This document shows positions 35,059-46,244 of a DNA stretch of 64,000 nucleotides, in pieces; the stretch's first letter is position 1; every line of letters begins with the position of its first letter. Made by a program: the position numbers and the translations under genes. The stretch comes from Anaeramoeba flamelloides. Taxonomy: Eukaryota; Metamonada; Anaeramoebidae. Under the pieces are notes generated by a model, which worked only from the letters and a program-made list of their open reading frames with translations, made no database searches and was not told the origin of the DNA. The stretch spans positions 4,216,001-4,280,000 of the forward strand of contig JANTQA010000060.1 in assembly GCA_027625915.1 (NCBI GenBank), given 5' to 3'.

Positions 35059-35637
35059 ATGGATGACAAAGAGTTTTCCAAAAACGATAATGATTCGACA
35101 TATTACTCCAAAACTGAATTAAGAGAAACACTTGAAGACTATTTAGATATCTTGCACCTGGTTCAAAAGCACAAAAAAGAGCAAGAAAAAAAAATTCAGG
35201 AACTTGGCTATCTGGAAAAAGAGAAACCTCTGACAAGCACACAAGCACAAACACAAAGACAAAGACAAAGATCTATCCAAAAACAAATACAGACCCAAAC
35301 TATCAAAAGCAAAACAAACCAAAAGAAGATTGAAAAAAAAAAACAACAATACCAATTGGCATGTACAATCAGAAGTAATCGACAAAAACTCTTAAACAGG
35401 GTCTTATCGAAAAATGAAAAACAAAAACTTTCACAATTGTATTCACCATCACAAATTTTAAGGGTGCTGAAAAAAAGAAAAAGCCAATTGATTAAAAAGA
35501 AGGTATTGGTGCCAAACTCTGTTGACCATCAGAATGTTTCCAATTTTCAAAAGTCGAAATCTTTTAATAATTTCGAAAAAAAAAAAGAATACCAGAAAAA
35601 CAAAACAATCAAGCACAATTTCACAGAGATTTTGTAA
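35059..35637 (+). CDS. Hypothetical basic, Gln/Lys-rich protein
   Basis: About 192 residues, no family recognised. From the ATG at 35059 it reads MDDKEFSKNDNDSTYYSKTE, LRETLEDYLDILHLVQKHKK, then a Gln/Thr/Arg low-complexity tract (TQAQTQRQRQRSIQKQIQTQ), a Lys-rich helix, and a C-terminal part with LACTIRSNRQKLLNRVLSKN and LYSPSQILRVLKKRKSQLIK. The frame is open upstream for 77 codons, but that text is hydrophobic AT noise, so I prefer the internal ATG. It has no signal peptide or membrane segment. Basic helices suggest nucleic-acid or ribosome association, but this is speculation. It ends in TAA and appears intronless. A family B element lies 335 bases downstream. Confidence 0.5.
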   Translation: MDDKEFSKNDNDSTYYSKTELRETLEDYLDILHLVQKHKKEQEKKIQELGYLEKEKPLTSTQAQTQRQRQRSIQKQIQTQTIKSKTNQKKIEKKKQQYQLACTIRSNRQKLLNRVLSKNEKQKLSQLYSPSQILRVLKKRKSQLIKKKVLVPNSVDHQNVSNFQKSKSFNNFEKKKEYQKNKTIKHNFTEIL

Positions 35638-35972
35638 AAATAATCTTTTATATTTAATGTACAATAAAACCAACTTGTTATTAACCAATTTTTTTTTTAT
35701 TTTTAATGTTTTGTGTTTTTTTATGATGTTCGTAAAAGTGCAAGTTTAAACGCTTTGTTTTTGCTGATCAGTTACTTTTATTTCTCAAAGTTATTTTTGA
35801 TCTAAAGAATGGTCTTCTTTCAGTTGGTGTCTTATTCTTCATATTTGTTAACAAAAATTACGACATCACAAATAACTAAATTGTGATTTCAATTATCATA
35901 AAGAATTTCAATTAATAGACATGTTTGTCATTTGAATTTAAGGTTTACAGTTTTGGATAAAAAGTGAAACAG

Positions 35973-36361
35973 GGAAAAAAAGTAAAATAAGGTTTTTCAT
36001 TGGGAACACATTACTGAAAACTATAAATAAAATCAATAAAAAGAAGAAACTAATTAACTTTTAATAATAATCCATTATATTATTTTCAATCATACCAACA
36101 AATACAATTTTAATCTAACTTCATATCAAAATTGTTCAAGTGGTTTTGGAGATCCCAAAAATAGTCAATTTTTTGAACAAATTCTTAATAATTGATCAAT
36201 ATACGATAAAACAACTAAAACATAAAATTAAAAAATGTTAATGTGTTGGATCCCCCATTTTGTGTTTAATTATTTATTTATTCTTTTATTAATTGATCTA
36301 GATTTGAAATTACAGTTTCTATTAATGTTACCCATTAAAAATAGTGTTTCACTTTTTTTCC
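35973..36361 (+). repeat. TIR element family B, copy 2 (about 389 bp)
   Basis: Ends GGGAAAAAAAGTAAAATAAG and GTGTTTCACTTTTTTTCC. The interior shares 'aataataatccattatatta', 'tggttttggagatccc' and 'taataattgatcaat' with the other two copies. Confidence 0.88.
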
Positions 36362-38079
36362 ACATTGGTTAATGTATTTTAGAAAGTATGAAGGGCTCGT
36401 CAACCCCTCAATTTTTCCTTCTTTGGGATTATAGTAGAAAAAAAAATATGATACAGTTTGTTCAATAACAAGTGTTGATTTTTATATATTTTTTTAAAAA
36501 CTTTTTTTGTTGATTTTTCAATAATAATTTTAATTACTGTTTTCAACTTTTTTGATTGTTTTCAATTTTAATTGTTGTTGATATAAATAGTTTTCAAGAT
36601 TTTGTTTTATTTTTCAAAAGGAAGTATATCTTGACAATAATATTTTAATTCTCGAAGTCATAAAAGAAAATAATTTTACAAAGTTTTCTAAATATTATTT
36701 TTTCTTCTAATTGATTGAAAAATTGAAAGATCTTATTAGAATAATCAATGAAAATTGATCTTTTTGGAAATTTTATTTTCTCATTATGAGAATGGTTGAA
36801 AAAGAATTGATTTTTAAATAATTTAACTATTGAGCATGTCTGTGTTGAATTTTAATCATATAAAATATAGGCTAATTAACTTTAAATTTCATAGGAAATA
36901 TTGCTTCGCAGAGGATTCTTATTTCATCCAATATATGCAAAAAAAGAACCAAATCAATAAATAAATCCATTCAATTACAAAATAAGATTTGAAGAATATT
37001 GAATAACGGAAAAAAGAAAAATGAAATGAATTTTTGTTTATTTATTTTAATTTCAAAAAAACTTTTCAGAAAATTAATATATCATTTATTTCTCATGACG
37101 AGATATCAAGTAAAAAAGTTTTTAAGCTACTCTTTTTATCTATTGTATTTATTTTTTTTTGTATTTCTTCTAATTAAAAGATTTGGTTATTGTGGATCTA
37201 AGTGTTGTTTTTTTTTGTTTTAATTTGGTTGAATTAGATTTCTTTTAATGAGGAGATTGGATTTGAAGGTTGTAGAAAAACATTTTGATAATATGATCTA
37301 TTGTAAAAAATGTTTGATATGAAAGTTTAGTAATATTGAACTGTATTTTTTAATTAAACACAAAATAAAAACCAAAAACCACAGTTAAAGAAAAAAAGTT
37401 ATCTTTTTTTCCAAAAAAAATACAACAGTTATTTACAAATACCATACATATAATTTTCAAAAATACAAAAAAAAAGTGAAAATGGGTTTATTTAACAAAC
37501 TGTAGTTTCTGATTCAATGACATTAATCAAATTAAAAAAAAAAATTAAAAAGAATTCATTTATATTATCACAATAGATACAGCTATTCCAATACCAGTGT
37601 GAATTTTTTTCAATATCAAATTTTGATGTTGATATAGATTTTTAAAATCCAAAAATATTAGAATAAGAAATCTCATTTTGATAAATACATATTCATTAAT
37701 GAAGTTAGATGAAAAATAATCTAATGAGGTAATCAAAAAATATTTCATTTTTTGAGAGTAAATTTTTACTGGCCCCATAACGAATTTTTGATATTTAGAG
37801 TCATTTAGGGTTCTGAAAATTTATTTTTTCAAAATCAGAAAAAAATTTTGGATATTTGTCAATTTAGTTATTTTTTTTTTCAATTAGACTTTTTCTTATT
37901 CTTATATTTGACAATCTATATCAATCTCTATTTTGATTTGATAAAATTTCACTAGAGCTTTGATAAGATTGTATACAAAAATGTTTTGACTCGAAGAATC
38001 ATTCACTTATCTATTATTCAATTAACAAATTAAGAAAAAATGATTTATAATTCAATTTTTACTTACCAATTTTTCAAAA
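36362..38079. other. 1.7 kb without a recognised gene
   Basis: Frames are short and dominated by Phe, Ile, Lys and Asn. No second copy of this text was noticed in the window. Confidence 0.4.
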
Positions 38080-38560
38080 TAAGGAATAGGTGTGTATCAA
38101 GGAGACCCATTATCTAATTAATTATTTCGATTTTATTTCTAATTCACTTCTAGGTAAACTCAAATTATTAGAAAGACATGTGCAAATGTTTGCAGATGAT
38201 CTGATACGATTCATGAAAGTATCTCTAATAGAAATAAACAATCAAGTCGAGAAAATATATAGAATTATGAGAGATTTTGGAATGAATCGAAATATTGATA
38301 AAAGTAAAAAATACAAATCCAAAAAAAAAAAATTATATTTAAGAATATAGCTAGATACACAAAACCATTTAAAATTTAATCTTGAAAAATGTAAAACTAA
38401 TTAAAAAATTTATCAATATTTTACAACAAAAGAAATTTACCAATGTAGTAAAAATTCATTTTTTTTAAAGCGGTCATACATAGTCAACTGTTAGATCGAT
38501 TAGAAATATTTGTTCTAACAAAAAAGATTTCAATAATTTAGGTGTGTGGATAAATACAAA
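38080..38560 (+). mobile_element. Decayed LINE reverse transcriptase fragment
   Basis: Reads GVYQGDPLSN, then after a break ERHVQMFADDLIRFMKVSLI and IYRIMRDFGMNRNIDKSKK. These are the RT motifs QGDPLS, FADD and the FGMN..KSK segment. It matches the 6720-7555 copy, including the later text around 'gtcaactgttagatcgatta'. Several frames are broken. A small TIR element (38615-38940) stands at its 3' end. Confidence 0.82.
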
Positions 38561-38614
38561 AATAAATCTTTTTTTTATTTTTCATTATTTTTACTTGATT
38601 TTTATATATATATA

Positions 38615-38940
38615 TATATAATTCTCAGGGGATATAGATTTATTAATAAAAATTTTCTTAAACTAAACTCTTATTCAATCAAATATATCCAGTTTTATGG
38701 AAGAAATAGAAATATTTTATGGAGTTTAAGTCATTATTCTTCTCAAAATAACAAAACTAAATTTTTGGATCTGATCATTTTTTCTCATTTTGAAAAATTT
38801 TTTTTTTTTGTTTTTTGCCTTACTTCTTTTTAAAAAATTAAATTTCAAAAAAAAACCATCCTTTGAAAATCCAAATCAACTTTATGAAAATTAAGTCTAT
38901 GTAATTTTTTGTAAAATCTATATCCCCTGAGAATTATATA
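38615..38940. repeat. 326-bp element with perfect 27-bp inverted ends
   Basis: The left arm (38615-38641) contains ATTCTCAGGGGATATAGA; the right arm (38914-38940) is its exact reverse complement over 27 bases. The left arm runs into a (TA)n tract. Perfect arms in a decayed neighbourhood point to a recent insertion next to or into a LINE remnant. Confidence 0.8.
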
Positions 38941-38964
38941 AACATATTGTAAACAATTTTAATT

Positions 38965-39185
38965 ATCTTAAGAAATAGAAATTTTGTACAAGACGTTCCA
39001 ATGAAATGTGCCCAAAAAATTTTTTAACATTTTTTTTTTTTTTTGCCATTTATGGTTTGTTCTGGTTTTTCTTTTTTGATTATCGACTCTAATATGAAGT
39101 TCATTATTTCTCATATTTCTAAACAATCTAAGTTTGTTTGATTCTTAAAAATAAAGCGACTTTTTCATTTTTGGCAGGGGATTTT
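38965..39185 (-). repeat. Dispersed repeat family S, copy 2
   Basis: Reverse-complement match to 1400-1640. No coding content is visible. Confidence 0.5.
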
Positions 39186-39394
39186 GGAGTATAATTGAGT
39201 TTAATTCAATAATTAAAATTTTTATAATTTCATGAAAAAGTAAATAATCTTTTATTCAAATTGCATAAAATAGAAAATATTAAAAAGTAATCAAACAACT
39301 TAAAAAAAAACTAATGGTTATTCCAAAATGGACTTTTTCCCAGTTGTTTAATTCTGTATTTATCAAGTTCATTTCTAATTCTTTTTAAATGTAG

Positions 39395-39900
39395 AAAAAA
39401 AAAAAAAAAACACTCCAGTTAGCTTTTCCATAATTCAAACGACTGAGAAAAATCTCTGATTTTCCCCATTCGTTTGAATTATGTAAAATATAGACACTTG
39501 GAGGCACTTGACAAACCACTCAACAATATTTAAAAATAATCGGGTGTCTAAATAATATTAATAAACATACAATAAATATCGTAGAGTTCTGTATAGTGCC
39601 TAGTTTTTTTTTTTTTTAATTTTTGAAATAGAGAGAAAATTTTTGAATTTTTCTTTAAATATCAAAAATTAAAAAAACCTGAGGGCGGTTTTCCAGAATT
39701 CAAAAAAATCGAGAAAAATCATTGATTTTAATCAATTCTTTTAAATTCGGAAAAATTTCAGTAAAAATGCCCTGGGTATTTTTTTAATTTAAGAAATAAA
39801 CTGAAAATTAAATAAAATTTGGGTTTATTTCCAAAATAAAAAAAATCTAATTGTAAATAAGAGGAATTAAAAATTCCCCCCTTAAATAATAACAATAACC
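39395..39900 (+). repeat. Modular hairpin array family H, copy 4
   Basis: Two blocks of inverted modules ('tttccataattcaaacgact'/'cattcgtttgaattatg' and 'aattgagaaaaatcattga'-type stems), with 'cacttggaggcacttgac' units between them. It ends 'aagaggaattaaaaattccc', the same palindrome-like terminus as copies 1 and 3. A family C element follows at once. Confidence 0.75.
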
Positions 39901-39902
39901 AA

Positions 39903-40077
39903 TACAGACAGTTTCAACTTTAAGGTATAAACTTTCAAAGAAATTTAAGGAATAAAAAAAACTCAAATTAAGGCACAAAATTTAGAATTATTTTTTTTAC
40001 AATCTATTGTAGTAGAATATGAATTTTGTGCCTTAATTTTCGTTGAGGTTTGTGCTTTAAAAGTGGATTTGACTGTA
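39903..40077. repeat. TIR element family C, copy 3
   Basis: TACAGACAGTTTCAACTTTA at the left and GGATTTGACTGTA at the right; the right arm is shortened internally. Confidence 0.75.
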
Positions 40078-40322
40078 ATATGATTGTTTTTGGTGACTTT
40101 TCTATTTCATCTTATTTTTGTAATGAAGAAGATGAGGATAAAAAGATTGAATTTTTGAGAAAATTTTTCATGAGCCGAAAATTTTGGAATTAGAACTCAT
40201 TGTTGGGCATTGACAAAGACTGGTAGTCGGAAAATAAATTCAAATTATTTTCTTTTCCTTTTCCTTATTGTTCTTCATCAATAAGGGTTTACCAATAAAC
40301 AGCTTATAATTTGTGATCTTAA

Positions 40323-40523
40323 TACAGTCAGTTTCACTTTTAAGGAACAAACTTTCAACGAAATTTAAGGCACAATAAAAATCTCAAATTAAAGCACAAA
40401 ATTCAGAAACTAGTAAAAATAAATTGTAAAAAAAAAAATTCCAAATTTTGTGCTTTAATTTGAGATTTTTTTGTGCCTTAAATTTCGTTGGAAGTTTGTT
40501 CCTTAAAAGTGAAACTGACTGTA
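40323..40523. repeat. TIR element family C, copy 4 (201 bp)
   Basis: A well-preserved copy: TACAGTCAGTTTCACTTTTA against GTGAAACTGACTGTA. The arms pair over most of their length around a short A/T loop. Confidence 0.85.
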
Positions 40524-41803
40524 TATTTGTTCGGGGCTTTTTAAGTGTCTTTGGAAAGGCTTAGTGATCAAACGGAACATTAAAGGAAAAGAAGTATTTT
40601 AGTTAAATTCAACTTGTTGGAAGTTAAAAACTAAATTCTGCAATTCTAAAACTCAGAACATTTACTAACTACTCAATAAGATAATACTGATATATGAATT
40701 ATAAATGGGAAAATTTTTATGTATTTTATATTTCCTATTTAAAAAAGATTTCTACAAACAACAATTTACTTCTTTGAGAACTCAATTTATTTTTGATAAA
40801 TACTAAAAAAAAAAAAAAAAAAAGTGTACAATTAATTCCAATTGAGATTTCAGTTACCAGTAATCTATAATAAGCTAAATTTCAAAAATAGGGTCATCAT
40901 TAGTATTTTCTAAATTATTGGTATGTGTGTTGTGTTAACCAAATATTCTGAACCCAATATCTTTTAAAAGTCATTATTGAATATTTAATATCAAGAAACA
41001 ATCTTCTTTTAATGAAAATTTCCCAAAGTTGAATTCATTTTTTTGCAATTTTTCTTTCAAAATGATTCCATATTGTTATTTTTATGTTGAATGAACAAGA
41101 ACATTTTTGAAAACCGTTAATATTCAAGAGATGAGATTAATTAGCATTGGAGAAAGGAATTGTAAAATTCAAAGAAAGTAAAACACCCAAGAAGTGTTTG
41201 CTTCGAAAACAAGTATCAACCAAATTTTCTTTAATGAGTTACAATGGTTCCTTGAAAAGTGAAGAAATAGCAAGATCAAATAAGATCTTCTTTTCTCTTT
41301 CATTTGGAGACAATGTGATGAATGTGATCGTATTCATTTTATCTTTGAGTTCTTTGTTGTACATTCAAAAAATTGGTTTTGTTTTCACTTTCTTTTCTTT
41401 TTCTTTTTCTTTTTCTTTTTCTTTCTTTTGTTGAGATTCTTTTTATCTTGAAAAAGGTATCAAGGAAAGTTTGGGTTGATACCAAATGGGTAAATAGTAA
41501 AAATCTGATAACTCTGATGGAAAGTTGTTTCTAAAGGTTCTTGGAAGCAATGGTGAATCTTAAATGGATAATTTTAAGATGAAAAATCATTTCAAAAATT
41601 GGGTCAGATTTATTTTTTTCTTTATGGGTTTCTTTTCTCTATTCTTTTATTAGAAATAATAATTAAAACAGAAAAGGGTGTTTTAGACAGTTATTTTTTA
41701 GTTTTAAGTTCTGATTTTTCTGGGTTGAGTGTTGGTATTCACTAAATGAGAAACTACAATTTTTTTTCAATCAAAAATTTGCCCCTATTTTTGAAATTAA
41801 GCT
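40524..41803. other. 1.3 kb without a recognised gene; CTTTTT microsatellite
   Basis: A (CTTTTT)n tract lies at about 41392-41430. It is preceded by an open plus-strand frame from about 41147 (KFKESKTPKKCLLRKQVSTK) that I could not assign to any family or bound with splice sites. Confidence 0.4.
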
Positions 41804-42001
41804 TACAGTCAGTTCAACTTTTAAGTGACAATATTTCAAAGGAATTAAAGGTAGAAAAAAATCTCAAATTAAAGGATATTTTTTGGAATTTTTTTATGAA
41901 AAATTATTTTTCTTGAATCCGAATTTTGTGTTCAGTTGGGAATTTATTTGGGCCTTTTATTTTATTGAAAGTTTGTGCCTCAAAAGAAGGAATTGACTTT
42001 A
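41804..42001. repeat. TIR element family C, copy 5 (diverged)
   Basis: Starts TACAGTCAGTTCAACTTTTA and ends 'ggaattgacttta'. The arms are less complementary than in other copies, so this is an older insertion. Confidence 0.7.
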
Positions 42002-42034
42002 ATAAAAATAAAAAAAAATTAACCCTTTATGTTT

Positions 42035-42285
42035 GAAATATGAACAGTGGGAAATAATAGAAAATACTTTTCACCTTTTATGACTATAACCTCTCTAGGA
42101 ATATAATTGTTTATTTTTTCGCTATAAATACAATAAATAGACTTTAATTAAGTTATTATAAACTAAGACAGTTTGAAATTATTGTTATTTAATCAATAAT
42201 TATGAATCCTATGATTTTATACATAAATTTCTAAAAGAAAATTGAAGTAAAAAGGTACTCAAAGTTTAATTTCTCCTTTGGTATT
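42035..42285 (+). mobile_element. LINE 3' end remnant
   Basis: Degenerate text EQWEIIENTFHLL..L.PL.E corresponds to IENIDHFLWVYPSYEKDR at 14.3 kb. It is followed by NYESYDFIHKFLKEN.SKKV and a stop where the other LINE copies stop. Confidence 0.65.
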
Positions 42286-42689
42286 ATATATATAATATAT
42301 TTATATATAAAAATGAAGATACGAATTCTAAAATGTAAGATCGGAAATCAGCCAAAAATTTTTCCCATTTGAATTTCTTATAAAATTTATAAAGATGAAA
42401 AATTTTCATAAAATTTTTTTAATTTTTCTTAGAAAAAATAGAGTTTCCAACAAAGCAAATTTCAATTTGTTCAAGGAATTTAAAAATGGGAAATGTTAAA
42501 GAATTGAAAATTTGTACTGGTTTGTTGGGTAAATATCGGTTCTACTTCATTATATTTTAAGATTTTTTTGAAATAAATTCCTATTTAAAAGAATAATAAA
42601 CTAAAAAACAATTTCATCTAGTAATTCGATAACAAATTTATAAAAAATATAATCTATTTTGAAATTTCAAAAAAAAATATATATATAAT

Positions 42690-43370
42690 TACTACAGAGA
42701 CCAAACTCACTTATCTCTATTTTCAGAAATATATTTTTGTTTTTAAAAACTTTTGATCCATTTTTACTCATTTTTCGAAAAGTTTAAAATTCAACATAAT
42801 TCCGATTTATTTCAAAAAAAAAGAATTTTCTTTTGAGGAGTATGAAATCTGATTTGTTATGTAAAAGTGTAAATAAAAATTCACTTTAAAAACAAAACTA
42901 TCAAGTTTTTAGATGGCTCAAAATAAAAAAAAAATTTTAATTCAAAAAAAAAATCCTTTTAGATTTGAAACTTGAAAAATATCATTTATTTATTCAAAGA
43001 TCAGTCCAAATTATTTTTTTTATTTTACCGAATAAAATAAAAGAATACGAAAAAAAGAAACAACCTTACCATTAAATCAAAAAAGTCTCACAAAATATTT
43101 TTTATTTTATGACCAATAAAATTAGACTTATAACCAAAAGAAATACTTTTTAATTTGAATATTTTAACCCAATAATTAATAAATCAATCATAACTTTATC
43201 ATTGTGTTACTAATAACCCAAAAATTCAGTGTATCAATCGAATTTCTTACTCATTCTCAATTTTTAAATATCTTCAATCGAATTAAATTAATTCAAATTA
43301 ATTATTCTAATAAAATAGTAAAAATAGATATTATCAAATAACTGGTTTTATACTAATCTCTCCTTTAATA
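42690..43370 (+). repeat. Dispersed repeat family G, copy 1
   Basis: It aligns with 52950-54330, which has a family D element inserted. Shared landmarks are 'cttttgatccatttttactc', 'ttaaaattcaacataattcc', 'gaataaaataaaag', and the end 'agatattatcaaataactgg'. No ORF. Confidence 0.55.
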
Positions 43371-43693
43371 GTTAGGATTAAGTTATACCTAAACATCTGA
43401 CAATGGTATTTGAATGGTATAATTATTTTATAAAAGAAGATGGGGAATTAGAGCAAATAAAATATGTAATTAAAAATATCTTCTTATCAGATACCAAGTC
43501 CTTCTCCTTGATAATATTATAAATAAAATAATATTGATAATTTCAATTAAGATAAAATTTTTTTTATTATTTTTCAAATTATATTCAATCAAAATATTTT
43601 ATCATATAAATCATTTGTAAAAAATAACTTTTAATCATTTTTATTTTAATTATTTGAAATTATCTTCCCTATAAGTATTTTTTGGTATTTTAA

Positions 43694-43870
43694 TACAGTC
43701 AATTTCACTTTTAAGGCACAAAACTTATCTCAAATCAAGGCACATTATTTGGAATTTTAATTTTTACAATTTATTTTTACTAGAATCTGAATTTAGTGCC
43801 TTAATTTGAGATAAGTTTTGTGCCTTAAATTTCGTTGAAATTTTGTGCCTTAAAAGTGAAATTGACTGTA
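43694..43870. repeat. TIR element family C, copy 6
   Basis: TACAGTCAATTTCACTTTTA against TGAAATTGACTGTA, with internal CAAAACTTATCTCAAATCAA and its inverse. It abuts the LINE remnant at 43875. Confidence 0.82.
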
Positions 43871-43874
43871 TAAT

Positions 43875-44620
43875 AATACTGATATCATATTTTTTTTTGA
43901 AAGTCGAATTGAAATCAATCATAAATTCCCAACAAGGTTCATTTAATTGGTATAGTGTTTTTAGAAATAATCTTGATGAACTTTGATTAATTGAAATAGG
44001 TTGATAGTTAAAATTTTCCCCTTCCATCTCCGTTTTTGAGAATATATAATTGATCCTTTTTTTTTTGAGATTTTCAATAGTTTTAACAGTAGGAGTAATT
44101 AACTATTTATTGAATATATTATGAATTGCCATAAAAATCTTTTATAATTTGTATTTTCGATCTGTTCAAAATTGAAATTTATTTCATTTTCTCCATCATT
44201 AATAAATTTTAAATTCTCAATGTTTTAAAATCCTTTTCCAGATTTTTGTCTTTAAATTTTTAATAGTATTTTTAATATTTTCAAATGGAAAATAAATATC
44301 AATTTTAAACTCTTTTAAATTAGTAATTTTAATAATTTTTTAGATATACTCTAAAATCTATTTACTTGATTTAATTAAATTGTTATTAAAATATGGCCAA
44401 ACTATACATCAATTATATTTTTATTTTTTAAAAAGATTTTCATTTTTTTTCTACCTTTCAGAAAATTTATTTTTTTCCAAAAATTTTTGTTTTCAGTAAA
44501 TTCTAAATTTATTTCATTAATAAATGTATTACCAGCTTCTTTATTTATTTTTTTGATCCTAATAATTAAGTTTGGATTGCTTAAGAGATTTTTTATCTAA
44601 TGGAGTAATTTTCAAATCAA
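43875..44620 (-). mobile_element. Decayed LINE, N-terminal part of the reverse transcriptase
   Basis: The minus strand reads TIENLKKKRINYIFSKTEME, GENFNYQPISINQSSSRLFL, KTLYQLNEPCWEFMIDFN. The NYQPIS....SRLFLKTL block is the NYRPISL..S..K...K.L start of LINE RT. Upstream pieces KINKEAGNTFINEINLEFTE and NKNFWKKINFLKG fit the linker before RT. Many stops. Confidence 0.72.
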
Positions 44621-44897
44621 TTTTTTTTTTTTCTTTATAAGTTATAAAAAAAAATGTCAACTTTTTAACTCTGTAGATTACAGAATTAGTAAATCTTAAA
44701 ATCAAAATTTTAATTTTTGAAAATAACAGATAAAATTTTTGATAAACTTATTTATTGTTTTTATAACCAATCAATTATTGGTAATTATTATTTCAGAGAT
44801 CTTTTTTAAAGGAACTATCATATTTATTGAAAATTGAGAACAAATTAAAATTTAATTTCACAGATTTCTGTTTGAAAATTTAACAAAAATGCAAAAT

Positions 44898-44971
44898 AAA
44901 TTGCTATGGAAAGAAGGAAAGAATGAAGGAAGAAAGGAAGGAAATAAAGAAAGAAAAAAAGAAAGAATGTG
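44898..44971. repeat. Purine-rich GGAA/GAAA tract
   Basis: About 70 bases of nearly pure A/G on the plus strand ('gaaagaaggaaagaatgaag'). It begins about 17 bases beyond the stop of the RCC1-BTB gene, so it would be a polypyrimidine run in the 3' region of that transcript. Confidence 0.75.
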
Positions 44972-44987
44972 TGTAATAAAAAATTAG

Positions 44988-45799
44988 TTATTTTCTCATT
45001 GACTTTTGATATTTTTTTAATTGATTAAAGAGGTCTGATCTCGTATTTAGCTGGTAGTATTCTACTGCATCTTCTAATTCCTCTAGCATGAGTACTATAT
45101 CATCATCTGCTGTCAATTCAATCTTACAGGTATATAAATAACGAATGACACATTCGATACTTTCAATGGATTTGTTCGAAAAATCTTGAACTGAATCCTC
45201 TTCTTCTTGAAGTGTTGAAAACATTTCTCGGAACAAACCAGATCTAACTGCCAAAATAAGCTTATGAACAGGTATTTCTTCAAATTCTTCTTCCTCTTCA
45301 TCTTCGTCATCAATTTTTACAATAATATTGAAATCTTTGGAATCTTCGTCTTGATATAACGTGTTAAAATCTTTATAGACATTTTTTATTCCATCATGAT
45401 TTTTTATTTCTTCCTCAGTAAGCCCGCATTGCTCCAAAATTTCTTTTAATATAGAATTCTTTTTTGAGATTCCAGAATAAATCCAGTTTAGAAAATCTTT
45501 TACTTCTTCATCTTCATGGTTTTCTAAAACTTTTTTAACGTCTTGTGCCTTTTTACTAGTTCTTAATTCTAAAAAAAGTTTATGACATTCGTTTTCCTTG
45601 ATTTTGAAATCAGTTAATTTCCCAGATTTATAAAAAGAAAGTAAATCTTCAGTTAATATTGAATTCTTTTTTGGATAAAAAACAGTAAAAAATGAACCGA
45701 CACATATGTCAACCAAACCAATATTTTCTAAAAATTCTCCTTTTAGTTGAACGGGTTTCTTAATTTCTCCAATTTTACCCGTACCACATTCTCCGGATG
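44988..45799 (-). CDS. RCC1-BTB gene, last exon: seventh RCC1 blade and two BTB-like domains
   Basis: After an acceptor tag at 45802-45800 the exon starts with CA, which with the T ending the exon at 51891 makes Ser. It reads SGECGTGKIGEIKKPVQLKG, EFLENIGLVDICVGSFFTVF, an RCC1 blade completing the propeller. A divergent BTB follows (SGKLTDFKIKENECHKLFLE, FLNWIYSG), then a canonical BTB (DFNIIVKI, acidic insert, IPVHKLILAVRSGLFREMFS, SIECVIRYLYTCKIELTADD), ending KKYQKSMRK and stop. BTB modules usually mediate dimerisation and cullin-3 recruitment. No ATG is available near the exon start, because the frame is closed by a stop just upstream of the acceptor. The assembled protein would be about 544 residues. 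Confidence 0.9.
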
Positions 45800-46244
45800 C
45801 TATGATTAGTTAATAAAATGTTTTTTTAATAAAAATGTAGTTTTTTATATTAGAAAAAAATTTAAAATAAAATCAAAATAAAAGATAGGAATAAGAACAA
45901 GAGAAAAGGATTTTTTTTTTTTATTATTTAGTTTGAGTTTATAAATTTCTTCAAAAAAATTTGTTTTTTGAATTTTAAAAATAAGTTTTTATGAAAAAAT
46001 AAATAATTTTTTTGTTAAAATTTATATTTATACTTTGATTTTTTGATATCGATCTTATTTTAATTATTTTTTAATTATTTTACTCATTGAAAAAGTTTTC
46101 ATAATTTATTTATTTTTTTGTGAATTTTAAGGATGTAGATTCCAAATGAATTTTTCGGAACATACATTACAAAAGCCATCCTTTTAAATTGGAAAATCTC
46201 TTAAGACGATATTTTTTACCAAAGATTAAAATAATTTTATTATT

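Noticed and set aside
41147-41434. Open frame KFKESKTPKKCLLRKQVSTK... ending in a Phe/Ser microsatellite
   Set aside because: The first half is coding-like, but there are no splice sites or family likeness I can defend, and the end is the CTTTTT tract.
43764-44027. Single minus-strand ORF of 87 codons
   Set aside because: Its first part is a LINE RT relic and its last part is read-through into a family C element; it is not one gene.
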